Source of the DNA: Desulfocapsa sp. | GTDB lineage: Bacteria; Desulfobacterota; Desulfobulbia; Desulfobulbales; Desulfocapsaceae | Assembly: GCA_029935135.1 (NCBI GenBank) | Contig: JAOZKX010000131.1 | Location: 1-6,386, forward strand | Length of the DNA stretch: 6,386 bases | Reading direction: 5' to 3' | Shown: positions 6,059-6,386 of the stretch, one piece after another | Layout: each line of letters begins with the position of its first letter | Position numbering within the stretch: the stretch's first letter is position 1 | The notes under the pieces: generated by a model | The model's input: only the letters and a program-made list of their open reading frames with translations | What the model was told of the DNA's origin: nothing | Database searches by the model: none | Made by a program: the position numbers and the translations under genes

Positions 6059-6386
6059 ATGAACCCCAAATCATTTTTTATAAAAACTTTCGGCTGCCAG
6101 ATGAATGATCGTGATTCCGAGATCATGGCCCAGTTGTTAGGTGAAAAAGGACACATCGAAACAGGAGAGATCTCCCAGGCCGATGTTATTATCCTCAATA
6201 CTTGTTCTATCAGGGCAAAGGCGGAACAGAAGGTGATGAGCCTTTTAGGGGTCATTCGAAAATACAAAGCGAAAAATCCCGACTTGGTCCTTGTTGTTGC
6301 TGGCTGTGTTGCTCAACAGGAAGGGAGGCAGATCATTAAACGCATGCCTCATGTTGATTTGGTTATAGGTACGCAAAGTATCTATC
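5807..6386 (+). CDS. miaB: DUF4911-like domain fused in frame to MiaB methylthiotransferase, 5' part
   Basis: MiaB is a radical-SAM enzyme with two [4Fe-4S] clusters that adds a methylthio group at C2 of i6A37, giving ms2i6A37. The frame is open from GTG 5807 to the right edge (193 residues), with no stop between the two parts. Residues 1-84 resemble the short DUF4911 proteins of Desulfobacterota: YLRINSKRYHYLKFVLEGYD at 14-33, then GLCVLSTVPGKHG. From M85 (base 6059) the sequence is classic MiaB: FGCQMN, NTCSIR and AGCVAQQ carry C97, C133 and C167 (C13, C49, C83 from M85), ligands of the auxiliary cluster in the N-terminal methylthiotransferase domain. The radical-SAM CxxxCxxC and TRAM domain lie beyond the window. 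GTG 5807 is the only plausible start after an in-frame TGA at 5780-5782; it lacks a ribosome binding site and is probably coupled to purB. ATG 6059 is a possible separate miaB start but also has no such site, which favours one fused product. Confidence 0.82.
   Translation, partial: MTSPAREKQLQTLYLRINSKRYHYLKFVLEGYDGLCVLSTVPGKHGCVSIRFPRELARKLFLLLGDISHQVSEKETSSSAIVKHMNPKSFFIKTFGCQMNDRDSEIMAQLLGEKGHIETGEISQADVIILNTCSIRAKAEQKVMSLLGVIRKYKAKNPDLVLVVAGCVAQQEGRQIIKRMPHVDLVIGTQSIY

Overview
The window is a compact block of housekeeping genes, all on the + strand, with no sign of a mobile element, CRISPR array, tRNA or rRNA. Moderate GC, a TIGR00977-type citramalate synthase, and a short domain resembling DUF4911 next to miaB suggest a Desulfobacterota (deltaproteobacterial) genome, perhaps a Desulfobulbales-like sulfate reducer. 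That assignment is inference from protein style, not from a marker gene.

Layout: (1) 1-941, the C-terminal ~312 residues of (R)-citramalate synthase (cimA), cut by the left edge. (2) About 928-1389, a small membrane-anchored ComEA-like helix-hairpin-helix protein whose start is uncertain because a 14-bp hairpin lies at its 5' end. (3) 1391-2335, miaA, tRNA dimethylallyltransferase, one base after the preceding stop. (4) 2360-4093, recJ, single-strand DNA exonuclease. (5) 4094-4355, the only sizeable intergenic gap: AT-rich, probably holding the purB promoter, with a small inverted repeat and a doubtful 40-codon ORF. (6) 4356-5801, purB, adenylosuccinate lyase of a type strikingly similar to animal ADSL. 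(7) 5807 to the right edge, one uninterrupted reading frame that joins an 84-residue DUF4911-like module to the N-terminus of MiaB, the methylthiotransferase acting after MiaA.

Functionally, miaA and miaB catalyse successive steps of the same tRNA modification (A37 to i6A37 to ms2i6A37) and lie under 4 kb apart, with recJ and purB between them. The cimA to recJ genes are close enough for co-transcription, although the hairpin after cimA may end or attenuate transcription. purB and the miaB frame are 5 bases apart and look translationally coupled.

I see no clear undescribed multi-gene system. The most unusual points are the in-frame DUF4911-like/MiaB fusion, the eukaryote-like PurB with Pro to Ala in its signature loop, the hairpin inside the ComEA-like reading frame, and an A9 tract at the recJ start where a one-base slip would end translation almost at once.
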